This document shows, piece by piece, positions 1 to 8,199 of a stretch of DNA of 64,000 bases. The stretch covers positions 90,226-154,225 of the forward strand of contig JAHEZJ010000006.1 of the NCBI GenBank assembly GCA_023251135.1. The letters are read 5' to 3'. The notes below the pieces were generated by a model. The model ran no database searches and was not told where the DNA came from. It saw only the letters and a list, made by a program, of their open reading frames with translations. Numbering within the stretch: position 1 is the stretch's first letter; each line of letters starts with the position of its first letter. Origin of the DNA: Flavobacterium sp. Its GTDB lineage: Bacteria > Bacteroidota > Bacteroidia > Flavobacteriales > Flavobacteriaceae. A program made the position numbers and the translations under genes.

Positions 1-1798
1 ATTTGATAACTATTTTGAACAAAACTGGTTTTCTGGTTATGTTAGAATTGCCTGGTACATTATCGCCTATTTGCCGGTTGGGTTTCCTGTTTTAAAAGAA
101 GCCTTTGAAAGCATTAGAAAAGGGGATGTTTTTTCGGAGTTTTTCCTGATGAGTATTGCGACCCTGGGAGCATTTGCCATCGGAGAATATCCGGAAGGCG
201 TTGCTGTGATGCTGTTTTATACCATTGGAGAGAACTTTCAGGGATTGGCAGTCAGTCGTGCCAAATCAAATATTAAGAGCCTGCTGGACCAACGTCCGGA
301 TGAGGTGAATGTACTGGAAAACAACATTTCTACCAAAGTCAAAGCTGCCGATGTTGCCATTGGAGCGATAATTCAACTGAAAGCGGGTGAAAAACTGGGT
401 CTGGATGGCGAATTGCTTTCAGATTCGGCTTCCTTTAACACCGCAGCGCTTACCGGTGAAAGCAAACCCGATACAAAAGTAAAAGGAGAAGCTGTTTTAG
501 CCGGAATGATTAACGGAAGTACCATTGCACTGGTAAAAGTTACAGCAGCGTACAACGACAGTAAATTGTCTAAGATTTTAGAAATGGTACAAAATGCCGT
601 TACTAAAAAAGCTCCGGCTGAGTTGTTTATTCGCAAATTTGCCAAAATTTATACGCCAATTGTAGTTTATCTGGCCATTGCCATTTGTTTGCTGCCCATG
701 CTTTTTGTCTCCAACTATGTGTTTAGCGAGTGGTTGTACAGAGCCTTAGTTTTTCTGGTAATTTCATGTCCTTGTGCCTTGGTGATCAGTATTCCGTTGG
801 GGTATTTTGGCGGAATCGGAGCTGCGAGTAAAAACGGAATCCTGTTTAAAGGAAGCAACTTTTTAGACAGTATTTCAACCATTCAGAATGTGGTGATGGA
901 TAAAACAGGTACCATGACGGAGGGTGTCTTTAAAGTTCAGGAAGTGATTATTCAGGAAGGTTTTGATAAAGACGAAATTTTAAAACTCGTAAATGTACTG
1001 GAAAGTCAGAGTACACATCCTGTTGCTACGGCGATCCACAATCATGTGGGGCAAATTGACGCTTCAATAATATTGAAAAATGTGGAAGAGATTTCGGGAC
1101 ACGGCTTAAAAGCAGAGATAAACGGAAAGGAATTGCACGTAGGGAATTTCAAATTGATGGATAAATTCAATATCAATTACAATATTGACCCCAATGCGGT
1201 TGTTTACACGACGATTGCCATAGCTTACGACAAAAAGTTTGCTGGTTATTTAACGATTGCGGATGAAATCAAAGCAGATGCACAAGAGGCTGTAACGAAG
1301 CTAAAAGACTTAGGTGTTAAAGTAACCATGCTGAGTGGTGATAAAACCAATGTAGTGCAGTTTGTTGCGAATACTCTGGGAATTACAAATGCTTTTGGCG
1401 ATTTATTACCCGAAGATAAAGTGAATAAACTAAACGAAATTAAGGCCAAAAATGAAACCGTAGCTTTTGTTGGCGATGGTGTAAATGATGCTCCGGTAAT
1501 TGCTTTGAGCACTGTCGGGATTGCGATGGGAGGTTTAGGAAGTGATGCCACGATTGAAACCGCCGATGTTGTCATTCAGGACGATAAGCCGAGTAAGATT
1601 CCTATGGCGATAAACATTGGGAAACAAACCAAGAAAATTGTCTGGCAGAATATTACTCTGGCCTTTGTTGTCAAAGCTTTTGTGCTCATTTTAGGCGCCG
1701 GCGGACTGGCAACGATGTGGGAAGCCGTTTTTGCGGATGTTGGTGTAGCTTTGCTGGCCATATTGAATGCCGTGAGGATTCAGAAGATGAAATTTTAA
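1..1798 (+). CDS. Heavy-metal translocating P-type ATPase (Zn/Cd/Pb type), 5' end missing
   Basis: The reading frame is open from base 2, so the gene starts upstream of the window and about 598 codons of its 3' part are seen. It would be an inner-membrane ATP-driven metal efflux pump. Visible motifs in order: the actuator TGES (about nt 449), the membrane CPC motif in SCPCALVISIP (about nt 766-800), the phosphorylated DKTGT (nt 899-913), the HP of STHPVA typical of P1B pumps, and the GDGVNDAP hinge. The CPC followed by ALVISIPLG resembles ZntA/CadA (divalent Zn, Cd, Pb) more than copper pumps, which often carry CPCALGLA. Any N-terminal metal-binding domain lies outside the window. A hairpin terminator follows directly. 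Family certain, metal inferred. Confidence 0.93.
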   Translation, partial: FDNYFEQNWFSGYVRIAWYIIAYLPVGFPVLKEAFESIRKGDVFSEFFLMSIATLGAFAIGEYPEGVAVMLFYTIGENFQGLAVSRAKSNIKSLLDQRPDEVNVLENNISTKVKAADVAIGAIIQLKAGEKLGLDGELLSDSASFNTAALTGESKPDTKVKGEAVLAGMINGSTIALVKVTAAYNDSKLSKILEMVQNAVTKKAPAELFIRKFAKIYTPIVVYLAIAICLLPMLFVSNYVFSEWLYRALVFLVISCPCALVISIPLGYFGGIGAASKNGILFKGSNFLDSISTIQNVVMDKTGTMTEGVFKVQEVIIQEGFDKDEILKLVNVLESQSTHPVATAIHNHVGQIDASIILKNVEEISGHGLKAEINGKELHVGNFKLMDKFNINYNIDPNAVVYTTIAIAYDKKFAGYLTIADEIKADAQEAVTKLKDLGVKVTMLSGDKTNVVQFVANTLGITNAFGDLLPEDKVNKLNEIKAKNETVAFVGDGVNDAPVIALSTVGIAMGGLGSDATIETADVVIQDDKPSKIPMAINIGKQTKKIVWQNITLAFVVKAFVLILGAGGLATMWEAVFADVGVALLAILNAVRIQKMKF

Positions 1799-1805
1799 GA
1801 TAAAG

Positions 1806-1843
1806 AAACCGTTTCAGTACCTAAGCTGAAACGGTTTTGTTTT
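1806..1843 (+). terminator. Intrinsic terminator after the P-type ATPase
   Basis: A 12-bp perfect stem, AAACCGTTTCAG (1806-1817) with its complement at 1826-1837, has an 8-nt loop and is followed by a T-rich run (TTTTGTTTTTT). It lies 8 nt after the stop codon. Confidence 0.85.
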
Positions 1844-1901
1844 TTATGCTTTATTCGCATCCGGAATGACCAGAGCGATATAAAGACTGTGCAATAAAGA
1901 C

Positions 1902-2300
1902 TTATTTTTTTAAATGTGTTGGTTCCTGAATTTCTCCGTTACCAAAAGACCAGTTTTCCAGACCGTTATTTTCTACTAAAACAATAATCACATTATTAAT
2001 TAGAACCTCTGTTGTTGCAGCAATTCTCGTAGCAATTTGGTGGTACAATTTCCTTTTTTGTTCTACTGTCCGACCTTGTCCTGCGGTGATCTGAACATAT
2101 ACAATTTCTTCAGTATGTGAAACACCAAGATAACTTTCGGGATATTTTATCTGATGCTGTTCTAATTCTTCAATTACATGAAAATAATCAGCACTTGGAA
2201 TATGGAATTCTGCGATTAAAGATTGATGAATCGCTTCTGAAATATTGTTTTTGGTTGCTAATGAAAGCTTCTTAGGCAAACTGATTCGTACAAATGGCAT
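1902..2300 (-). CDS. Tautomerase family protein (4-oxalocrotonate tautomerase-like)
   Basis: 132 aa beginning MPFVRI. The proline right after the start methionine is the catalytic general base (N-terminal amine) of the tautomerase superfamily. The length, about twice a 60-residue tautomerase unit, and the second half (ITAGQGRTVEQKRKLYHQIA, then NNVIIVLVE) fit the fused two-unit type (Tautomerase_2). Likely a cytosolic keto-enol tautomerase; substrate unknown. It stands alone between the P-type ATPase and the VOC gene. Confidence 0.8.
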   Translation of the reverse strand: MPFVRISLPKKLSLATKNNISEAIHQSLIAEFHIPSADYFHVIEELEQHQIKYPESYLGVSHTEEIVYVQITAGQGRTVEQKRKLYHQIATRIAATTEVLINNVIIVLVENNGLENWSFGNGEIQEPTHLKK

Positions 2301-2359
2301 TTTTTAGATTTTGAGTTTTGTATAAAAATAAAAAAAATAGAGGAGGAGCCGACAAATCT

Positions 2360-3013
2360 TTAGGAAAACTTCAAGTCCATCTGAGCTTCATTATTTTTGA
2401 TGCGAACTTCGGTTGAATTGCTTTCTGAAGGTGTTTGAGTAGGATACCAGTTTCGGCCCGGACGTACGATAATGAGCAGTCCTTCATCATTTCCAACAGC
2501 AGCAAAGAGCTCGTTATTGTCATTTTTACTGAAGAGTTCCAAATCGTGTTGGATTCCTAACTGGTTTGCTAAATCTAAAGGATGTTCGTTGACAATTCCA
2601 ATTTCACTGATGTTTAGTATCGATTTAGAGCTAAAGGATTCCGTTTGGGCATTGTCGAGATCATATCGGGCAATGAATTCCAGTATATTACCATTGTTAT
2701 CATAAAAATAAACTGCATTGGCATTCCAGCTTTCAAAATTGGCGATTACATTCGCGTCTTCAATAACAATTAAATCCAGTTGGTTTGTGGCCCATTGAAT
2801 GGCTTCTTGCAGTTTGTTTTTGGGAATATTGAAAGCAAAATGATAGATGGAATCAAATTGCGGATTTTCGATAAACTTTAAAACCGATTCACCTGCCTGA
2901 ATGCTAATCGAGTTGGAATCTTTTTTCAGGATGGGGAGATGGAGAACATCTTGATAGAATGCTGCTGTTTGGTGAATATCGTTTGTTTGAATCTGGAGGT
3001 GTTGTAATTTCAT
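2360..3013 (-). CDS. VOC (glyoxalase/bleomycin-resistance fold) family protein
   Basis: 217 aa. The N-terminal half is a clear VOC module: MKLQHLQIQTNDIHQTAAFY at the start, and FYDNNGNILEFIARYDLDN about residues 101-120. The second half (LNISEIGIVNEHPLDLANQLGI to the end) looks like a partial second module. VOC proteins bind a metal and act as lyases, dioxygenases or antibiotic-binding proteins; no substrate can be assigned. The gene lies downstream of the ars operon on the same strand, but about 680 bp of repeats separate them, so it is probably not co-transcribed and need not be ArsI. Confidence 0.75.
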   Translation of the reverse strand: MKLQHLQIQTNDIHQTAAFYQDVLHLPILKKDSNSISIQAGESVLKFIENPQFDSIYHFAFNIPKNKLQEAIQWATNQLDLIVIEDANVIANFESWNANAVYFYDNNGNILEFIARYDLDNAQTESFSSKSILNISEIGIVNEHPLDLANQLGIQHDLELFSKNDNNELFAAVGNDEGLLIIVRPGRNWYPTQTPSESNSTEVRIKNNEAQMDLKFS

Positions 3014-3162
3014 GATGATAGTCTTTTACAAAGAAACAAAGCTTCTTTTCATTTCAAACAAATTTAAAAAAGGATGACTGTATTCTCATCGTCGCACCAT
3101 TTTATACTTCGATGAAGGGATAACAAATTATGATGAGAAGTAGAGTAGTAGCAATTTTTTTT

Positions 3163-3690
3163 AACACATAGAAACATAGATTTGGATTACTAAAAGAGGC
3201 TACAAATGAGAAACACATTTCTTTCACATAGCAGTATGTGCTTTATTTGAAATGGAATGTCTTTTTCAATATTTAGAACTATGTTTCTATGTGTTAAGAT
3301 TAGGTTCCGATGATTGGAACGCTAAAATTTAAACACATAGAGACATAGATTGTATTTCTAAAAAAGGATACAAAAGAGAAACACATTTCTTTCACATAGT
3401 TTTCTGTGCTTTATTTTGAGTGAAATGCCTTTTTCAGCATTTAGAACTATGTTTCTATGTGTTAGAATAGAGGTTAGGATGTTGGAATGCTAAAATTTAA
3501 ACACATAGAGACATAGATTGCATTTCTAAAAGAGGATACAAAAGAGAAATACATTTCTTTCTCATAGTGTTCTGTGTTTTATTTGAAGTGAAACGCCTTG
3601 TTCGGCATTTTATACTATGTTTCTATGTGTTAAGATAAAGGTTCCAATGATTGGAAAGCTAAATTTTACCCTATAGAAACATAGATTTGT
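3163..3690. repeat. Tandem array of an inverted-repeat-ended intergenic element (3 full copies plus a truncated fourth)
   Basis: Three copies (3163-3295, 3332-3463, 3500-3631; 131-133 bp) lie in the same orientation with a period of 168-169 bp, and a fourth is cut off at 3668-3690 just before arsC ends. Each starts AACACATAGAAACATAG (or AGACATAG) and ends CTATGTTTCTATGTGTT, a near-perfect 17-bp inverted repeat. Inside is a conserved block around ACATTTCTTTC. The spacers also match (GGTTCCGATGATTGGAACG and variants followed by CTAAAATTT). No ORF is present. The rest of 3014-3692 shows no gene. Other copies lie at 5223, 13143, 16155 and about 16367. Confidence 0.9.
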
Positions 3691-3692
3691 AT

Positions 3693-4118
3693 TTAATAAT
3701 CTGTGTTGATCGTTTTTGCAAATGCACCACAATATTCTTTGATCATTTGTCTCACGGTGCGAAACTCCTGCATAATTTCTTCTTCTGTTCCTTTTGCTTT
3801 TGCGGGGTCCGGAAAATTGTGATGCAATTTTAATGCGTTTGAAGGAAAGAAAGGACATTGTTCCTTGGCATTATCACAAACCGTAAGTACAACATCAAAA
3901 ACAATGTTTTGATACTCATCTACATGATTAGAGGTGTGTTTTGCAATATCGATACCGTCTTCTTTCATAGTAGCGATGGCTCTGGGATTTACGCCGTGAG
4001 TTTCGATACCTGCGCTGTAAACATGTGCTTTGTTGCCGAGAAAATAACGCAAATAGCCTTCAGCAATCTGGCTTCGGCAGCTATTTCCTGTGCAAAGCAC
4101 GAGAATATTTTTTGTCAT
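3693..4118 (-). CDS. arsC: Arsenate reductase ArsC, thioredoxin-coupled, low-molecular-weight phosphatase fold
   Basis: 141 aa, taking the ATG at 4118 (MTKNILVLCTGNSCRS); the frame stays open 25 codons further upstream, but that stretch overlaps the preceding small gene and does not look conserved. The protein reduces arsenate to arsenite in the cytosol. It has the P-loop C9-x5-R15-S16, and further cysteines C81 and C88, which correspond to the redox triad C10/C82/C89 of Staphylococcus pI258 ArsC. The FPDPA segment near residue 102 supplies the usual aspartate. It is the last gene of the ars operon; a 4-nt gap separates it from the small membrane ORF. No arsenite exporter follows. Confidence 0.9.
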   Translation of the reverse strand: MTKNILVLCTGNSCRSQIAEGYLRYFLGNKAHVYSAGIETHGVNPRAIATMKEDGIDIAKHTSNHVDEYQNIVFDVVLTVCDNAKEQCPFFPSNALKLHHNFPDPAKAKGTEEEIMQEFRTVRQMIKEYCGAFAKTINTDY

Positions 4119-4122
4119 AATT

Positions 4123-4248
4123 TTAAACGAGTAACCAAATGATATTGATAATGCAAAATTTAGGCTCAAAGCCATAAAACAGTTGCAGTACAATAACAGC
4201 TGTAGTGATTATAATTGGTTTTTTGTATTTAAGAAAGAAAGTGCTCAT
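4123..4248 (-). CDS. Small hydrophobic protein (41 aa) inside the ars operon
   Basis: An ATG at 4248 opens 41 codons ending with TAA at 4123-4125. The peptide begins MSTFFLKYKK and then has a hydrophobic stretch from about residue 11 to 25 (PIIITTAVIVLQLFYG) and another at 31-41 (ending WLLV), with a basic N-terminus: one or two membrane segments. It fits exactly between its neighbours: 3 nt after the DUF6428 gene stop and 4 nt before the arsC start. That packing, the ATG and the membrane character argue for a real gene; no family is recognised. It might assist metalloid transport or anchor ArsC, but that is speculation. Confidence 0.7.
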   Translation of the reverse strand: MSTFFLKYKKPIIITTAVIVLQLFYGFEPKFCIINIIWLLV

Positions 4249-4251
4249 AGC

Positions 4252-4716
4252 TTAACAGCAACCTGAATTTGGAGAACAGGAATTTGCTTTGTCTCTGTTT
4301 AATTCGATAAAGCCGGACGGTGATGGAATCCCGCATGCATCCTGTGCCAGACAAGCGGTAACCTTATTTTTCAATACAAAATGACTGCCATTAAACTCTA
4401 AATCGTATCGGCCTATAGTTTCGTTTTGGTATTCGACTTCGACATTCAGATCTTCGATATTTAGTTGCTCTTCTGAAAGCTTAATGATGTGTAATAATTT
4501 GCCGGGTTTCAAGCGATGTTCAAAATCATCTGCATTCCAAAGTTGAAAGTTTACACTTTTTTCCTGACGAATTACACCGCCGCAATCAATAAAATTTTTA
4601 GTAATCATTCCTACTTCGGTAACGTGAAAATGCTCCGGAACAAAAGTTCCGTTTTCCAGTTGAAATTCTACATTTTCAAGAGTAGGCAAAACGTTTTTAA
4701 TGTCTGATAGTTTCAT
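4252..4716 (-). CDS. DUF6428 family protein of arsenic operons
   Basis: 154 aa from the ATG at 4716 (MKLSDIKNVLPTLENVEFQL); an ATG nine codons upstream at 4743 lies inside the putative operator and is less likely. The sequence resembles the DUF6428 proteins found beside arsR and arsC in Bacteroidota. Features: CGGVIRQEKSVNFQLW in the middle, a Cys-containing KVTACLAQDACGIPSPSG segment, and a C-terminus ending in two adjacent cysteines (SGCC) that could bind As(III). Cytosolic, with no signal peptide. Function unknown; a role in metalloid binding is inferred from context and cysteines. Confidence 0.72.
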   Translation of the reverse strand: MKLSDIKNVLPTLENVEFQLENGTFVPEHFHVTEVGMITKNFIDCGGVIRQEKSVNFQLWNADDFEHRLKPGKLLHIIKLSEEQLNIEDLNVEVEYQNETIGRYDLEFNGSHFVLKNKVTACLAQDACGIPSPSGFIELNRDKANSCSPNSGCC

Positions 4717-4739
4717 CTTTTTTGTTTTATAGTTATAAT

Positions 4740-4754
4740 GCAATATTGCGATAT
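4740..4754. promoter_or_regulatory. Second ArsR operator candidate, upstream of the DUF6428 gene
   Basis: GCAATATTGCGATAT lies 24 nt upstream of the DUF6428 gene start and matches 14 of 15 bases of the sequence in front of arsR (5121-5135, GCAATATTACGATAT). Its half GCAATATTGC is itself palindromic. A duplicated operator at an internal position suggests ArsR also controls the distal part of the operon. Confidence 0.6.
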
Positions 4755-4773
4755 AGATGGCTAAAAAAAGCCT

Positions 4774-5100
4774 TTAACAGCATTTTTGATTTTTTGTAAC
4801 CGCAATAATAGCGGAAAAATAGGTATTTAGAAGATCAAAAGTTTCTTCGTTGATACAGTAACAGATTGCATTTCCTTCAATGTTTCCCTTGATAAGTCCA
4901 GCGTTTTTAAGCTCTTTCAGATGTTGTGAAACGGTAGGTTGCGCTAATGGCAATTCGTTTACAATATCTCCGCAAATACATTCATTTACTTTAAGCAAAT
5001 ATTCAATAATAGCAATTCTAGCCGGATGTCCCAGTGCTTTGGCGATAGTAGCGATCTGATTTTGTTTGTCGGTAAAATGTTCCGTTTTAGAAGCTCCCAT
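4774..5100 (-). CDS. arsR: ArsR-family metalloregulator
   Basis: 108 aa from the ATG at 5100 ([10 protein letters not shown]); an upstream ATG at 5124 falls within the palindromic operator. Winged-helix repressor of the ArsR/SmtB family, expected to release DNA on binding As(III)/Sb(III). The recognition helix is [16 protein letters not shown] (about 55-70). The metal site is the Cys pair C41-x-C43 in ECICGDIV, equivalent to the ELCVCDL motif of classical ArsR, and there is a second Cys pair at the very end (C107, C108). First gene of the ars operon. Confidence 0.88.
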   Translation of the reverse strand: MGASKTEHFTDKQNQIATIAKALGHPARIAIIEYLLKVNECICGDIVNELPLAQPTVSQHLKELKNAGLIKGNIEGNAICYCINEETFDLLNTYFSAIIAVTKNQKCC

Positions 5101-5114
5101 GTGATTTAAAATAT

Positions 5115-5150
5115 AATATTGCAATATTACGATATTAATTTTAAAATCAA
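5115..5150 (-). promoter_or_regulatory. arsR promoter with overlapping ArsR operator
   Basis: On the minus strand a TTG (complement of 5148-5150), 18-nt spacer and TAATATTG (complement of 5122-5129) approximate the Bacteroidota TTG/TAnnTTTG promoter. The -7 element sits inside a perfect 14-bp palindrome AATATTGCAATATT (5115-5128) and the 15-bp repeat 5121-5135 shared with 4740-4754, as expected for repressor occlusion. Confidence 0.55.
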
Positions 5151-5222
5151 AGCATCTTTTTAGAATTTTTAAATATCAGAAATTAAGATATTGATTCCGA
5201 TGTTGGAACGCTAAAATGATGA

Positions 5223-5353
5223 AACACATAGAAACATAGATTGTATCACTAAAGAGCATACAAAAGAGAAATACATTTCTTTCGCATAGCGTTACGCGTT
5301 TTATTTGAAGTGAAACGCCTTGCTGTGCCTTTTAAACTATGTTCCTATGTGTT
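5223..5353. repeat. Copy of the CATAG inverted-repeat element
   Basis: Starts AACACATAGAAACATAG and ends CTATGTTCCTATGTGTT, with the same internal ACATTTCTTTC block as the array at 3163-3690. The upstream flank (5190-5215, GATTCCGATGTTGGAACG then CTAAAAT) also matches the spacer of that array, so the mobile or copied unit is longer than the inverted-repeat part. Confidence 0.88.
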
Positions 5354-5385
5354 AAAATAATATTTTTAAATTGAGAAAATCCCCT

Positions 5386-6741
5386 TTAAAAGGTTTCTTT
5401 TCTGTTGTTTTTGAAATTCATCCAGCCAAAACCAATTAGTAACAGATTGAAAAGCAGTAAAGGCAAAAAAGCTCTCGCATAATGAATTGGAGAAGGGTCT
5501 GTAAAAGTTTCTACCTTAAACTTCGACCAGTTTTCCTTAACCACCGGTGCATTATCAAATATTTTTGGATAAAAATACAATCTCATTTTTTCATGGAAAT
5601 GGTTGGTTTCCTTCAAAAATAAAAGCTGGTTTCCTAAATCAGATTTAGCAATTTCATTCAGTTGAAGCTGTGCATGCAAAGTAGGAAGGAACTGTGCGAT
5701 AAACTGACTCGCTTTGTTACGCTGTTCTAATTTGGATTGCAGTTCCCGAGATTGCTGTACCGAATCGTCGTCGCCCGCCTGCTGCATGGCGTAATACCAA
5801 AGCCAGTTAAACTCCGTATTTGGCAACGGATAACGTTTGAATTGCGGATAATGCTGGTAAAATTTATCCATTGTAATTTTCTTATCCATATCCCATTTTT
5901 CATGATAGGCATTGCGTTGTTTTACCGTTAACTCCAAAGCCTCGGGAATCGGATATTTATTCACGATATACGTATTGATTACTGCCGGCAGCACGATAAT
6001 GAGGAACAGCCAAATTGTGAGTAAAATAACGGCATTGAAATTTGAGTTCTTTTGAAGAGAAACAATAAAAAAACAGGCTGCAAACCAAAACAAAAGGTAT
6101 AAAACACCCAGTACGTAAAAGGTGAGCAGCGCCGCATCAAAGGGAATCCCTAAGATCAAAACCGCTAAAAGAAGTAAAAAAGTCAATAATACTATCAGAC
6201 TTAAAATTCGGATGTAAAACAGCTTCAGGATGTATAAAAAGGTATTTTCACTTTGCGTAGACACAATTTTCCAGGTTCCGCTTTCTTTTTCTTCCGAAAC
6301 CAGATTGTAAGAGAATGCAATAATTAAAAGAGGAAAAAGGTATATCATCACAAAACTAAAATCGATGTTTCCGGATAACAGATTGTTAGGATTATGGAGC
6401 TCTGCGTCGTATTTCTGAGCTTCCAAACCCCGAATCGTAACGCTTTGAATCGACGGATTTACATCGCGCTGACCAATCGCGAGACTGTTAACAGGCAATG
6501 TTTTATTAATCAGTGAAAATTTGATGTAATAGAGCAGCAGTCCCATTTCGTCTTTATGAAAAGCGGCATTTCGCGCAATGTGCTCTTTTTGGTACAGTGC
6601 AGCTTCGGCAATATTATTTTGCTGTTTTTGTTGGAATTGCTGTCCAATTAAAAGACTTATGAATCCGATGAGCAACAGGAAAACCAATCCAATTTTGGTA
6701 CCTTTTGAGCGTATGAAATTTTTAAAAAGTAATGCTAACAT
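5386..6741 (-). CDS. ABC-2 type transporter permease (DUF3526-like), second copy
   Basis: 451 aa from the ATG at 6741 (MLALLFKNFIRSKGTKIGLV), 1 nt after the stop of the upstream permease; a start 15 codons further upstream would overlap that gene. Layout: one membrane segment at about 15-35, a large extracytoplasmic domain (about 36-130), then membrane segments from FSFVMIYLFPLLIIAFSYN on, another soluble segment, and a final segment near the end (FLPLLLFNLLLIGFG). The motif NLVSEEKESGTWKIV before the third segment is typical of ABC-2/NosY-type permeases. Last gene of a four-gene operon with an ATPase, TonB receptor and paralogous permease. Confidence 0.82.
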   Translation of the reverse strand: MLALLFKNFIRSKGTKIGLVFLLLIGFISLLIGQQFQQKQQNNIAEAALYQKEHIARNAAFHKDEMGLLLYYIKFSLINKTLPVNSLAIGQRDVNPSIQSVTIRGLEAQKYDAELHNPNNLLSGNIDFSFVMIYLFPLLIIAFSYNLVSEEKESGTWKIVSTQSENTFLYILKLFYIRILSLIVLLTFLLLLAVLILGIPFDAALLTFYVLGVLYLLFWFAACFFIVSLQKNSNFNAVILLTIWLFLIIVLPAVINTYIVNKYPIPEALELTVKQRNAYHEKWDMDKKITMDKFYQHYPQFKRYPLPNTEFNWLWYYAMQQAGDDDSVQQSRELQSKLEQRNKASQFIAQFLPTLHAQLQLNEIAKSDLGNQLLFLKETNHFHEKMRLYFYPKIFDNAPVVKENWSKFKVETFTDPSPIHYARAFLPLLLFNLLLIGFGWMNFKNNRKETF

Positions 6742-6742
6742 A

Positions 6743-8191
6743 TTAGAGGGCTTTAAGGTTTTTAGCAGCCATTCGCAGGAGCGCAAAAAGCAGGATAATC
6801 CAGAGAAAAATAGAGACTACAGAGAGGATTTCAGACTTTAAAATGGCCGGAACTTCTTTTGGCTCATAATGAAATTCTTCCAGATCAGCCCAGTGTTCTT
6901 TGCTGATGGATAAAGGCTTGTCGTTTGGTCCCGGCTTTTTATTACTGATGTATTTAACCTGCAAAGCATTCATTTTTTGCGCCATGGTATAGCGATAACT
7001 CTCGGCTTGTTTCTGAAAATCAACGTACGAACCATAATCGGTATTGGATAGGCCCATCGACAGGTTTCGGATCGCGATGTACGGATTCAGGAACGAAACG
7101 GTTTTAGAGAAACTATTTTGCTGATCGTAGATTTTTAAGAGGTCTTCCAGGTGTTTGTTGTAAATGCGCGAACTGATTTTCTCTCCCTCAGTCATGATAA
7201 ATCCCGAATAGTTAAAAGGCAGTTTTTGTACCGAATCGACTTTGTAAACGCTCAGTAAGGAATCTTTGATGGCTTTGTAATGCAAATCGTTTGGATTATG
7301 GCTATCGCCTTGCTTGAGAATGTCCTTTTCGATCGCACTGTTGAATTCTATTTTCGAGGGTGCTTCGTAAAGGTATGCCCCAATGGCCTGAGTAGTTCGG
7401 GGTAAAATAATGGTAAGTACCAGCCAGATTCCGATTAAAGAAATCAATGCTTTCTTTGACGTTTTGCTCGAAGCAGAAATCAAAACAGCAATCACGCAAA
7501 AGAAGATCAGGTAAATAAAATGAAAGAGAATAAACAACAGCATTTTGAAGGCTTCATCTGTTGAAATGGTAAAATCCTGTAACAGCAGCCATACCAATAC
7601 AAGAACCAGTATGGTAGGAACAAAAAGCAACAGGATTACATTTACAATTCCAATTATCTTTCCGGTTAAAAGCTGTTTCCAGCTGATTCCCTGACTTAAA
7701 AGCAATTTTAGAGTTCCGTTTTCTCTTTCGGCCGCGACTGCATTAAATCCTAAGAAAAAAATCAGTAAAGGCAGTAAAATTTGCAAAACCATGGCAATGC
7801 TGATTTCTCCAAAACGAAGCATGCTGTTGGAAAATCCTGCTTCAGAGAAATTGGCACTATTTTGTTTGTGCGCTTCAAGAAATATAGCGTTCCCGAAAAA
7901 AGGTTCCATTCCAAATTCAAAAACACTCAAAGGAGTACTTTTTCGAAAGGCAAAATTTCCGTAATGCGCCATTCGGTGCGGGTTTTTGTCCGGATTGTTG
8001 AGCCAGTCTTCGCGTGATTCATGCTGGTATTTTTCGCTGGTCTGATTTTGGTTGTTGTAATTTTCCCAACCCGAAAAAGCAGCATAAAGCAATAGAATAC
8101 CAATAAAGAGCGTGATGATATAGACTGCTGTATTTTTAAAAACAGCATTTTTTAGATGTCTGGCAATTAAAATTTCGATGTGTAATGACAT
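6743..8191 (-). CDS. ABC-2 type transporter permease (DUF3526-like), first copy
   Basis: 482 aa, paralogous in layout to the following permease: membrane segment about 19-40, soluble region with PDKNPHRMAHYGNFAF, then FNAVAAERENGTLKLLLSQG, the ABC-2 signature loop, several membrane helices, a long soluble domain and a final helix (SIFLWIILLFALLRM). Probably forms a heterodimeric inner-membrane channel with the next gene product, driven by the ATPase encoded at 10540-11235. It starts 8 nt after the TonB receptor stop, so translation is probably coupled. Confidence 0.82.
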   Translation of the reverse strand: MSLHIEILIARHLKNAVFKNTAVYIITLFIGILLLYAAFSGWENYNNQNQTSEKYQHESREDWLNNPDKNPHRMAHYGNFAFRKSTPLSVFEFGMEPFFGNAIFLEAHKQNSANFSEAGFSNSMLRFGEISIAMVLQILLPLLIFFLGFNAVAAERENGTLKLLLSQGISWKQLLTGKIIGIVNVILLLFVPTILVLVLVWLLLQDFTISTDEAFKMLLFILFHFIYLIFFCVIAVLISASSKTSKKALISLIGIWLVLTIILPRTTQAIGAYLYEAPSKIEFNSAIEKDILKQGDSHNPNDLHYKAIKDSLLSVYKVDSVQKLPFNYSGFIMTEGEKISSRIYNKHLEDLLKIYDQQNSFSKTVSFLNPYIAIRNLSMGLSNTDYGSYVDFQKQAESYRYTMAQKMNALQVKYISNKKPGPNDKPLSISKEHWADLEEFHYEPKEVPAILKSEILSVVSIFLWIILLFALLRMAAKNLKAL

Positions 8192-8199
8192 GATACCGT

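Noticed and set aside
2360-3013. VOC protein as ArsI (C-As lyase) of the ars operon
   Set aside because: It is separated from arsC by about 680 bp of repeats and shows no cysteine pair like that of ArsI, so a link to arsenic is not supported.
3163-3690. CRISPR-like array
   Set aside because: The 168-bp period, conserved spacers and 17-bp inverted ends do not fit short repeats with unique spacers, and there are no cas genes.
4118-4193. Upstream start for ArsC adding 25 hydrophobic residues
   Set aside because: It would overlap the 41-codon small gene, and the conserved ArsC N-terminus begins at the ATG at 4118.
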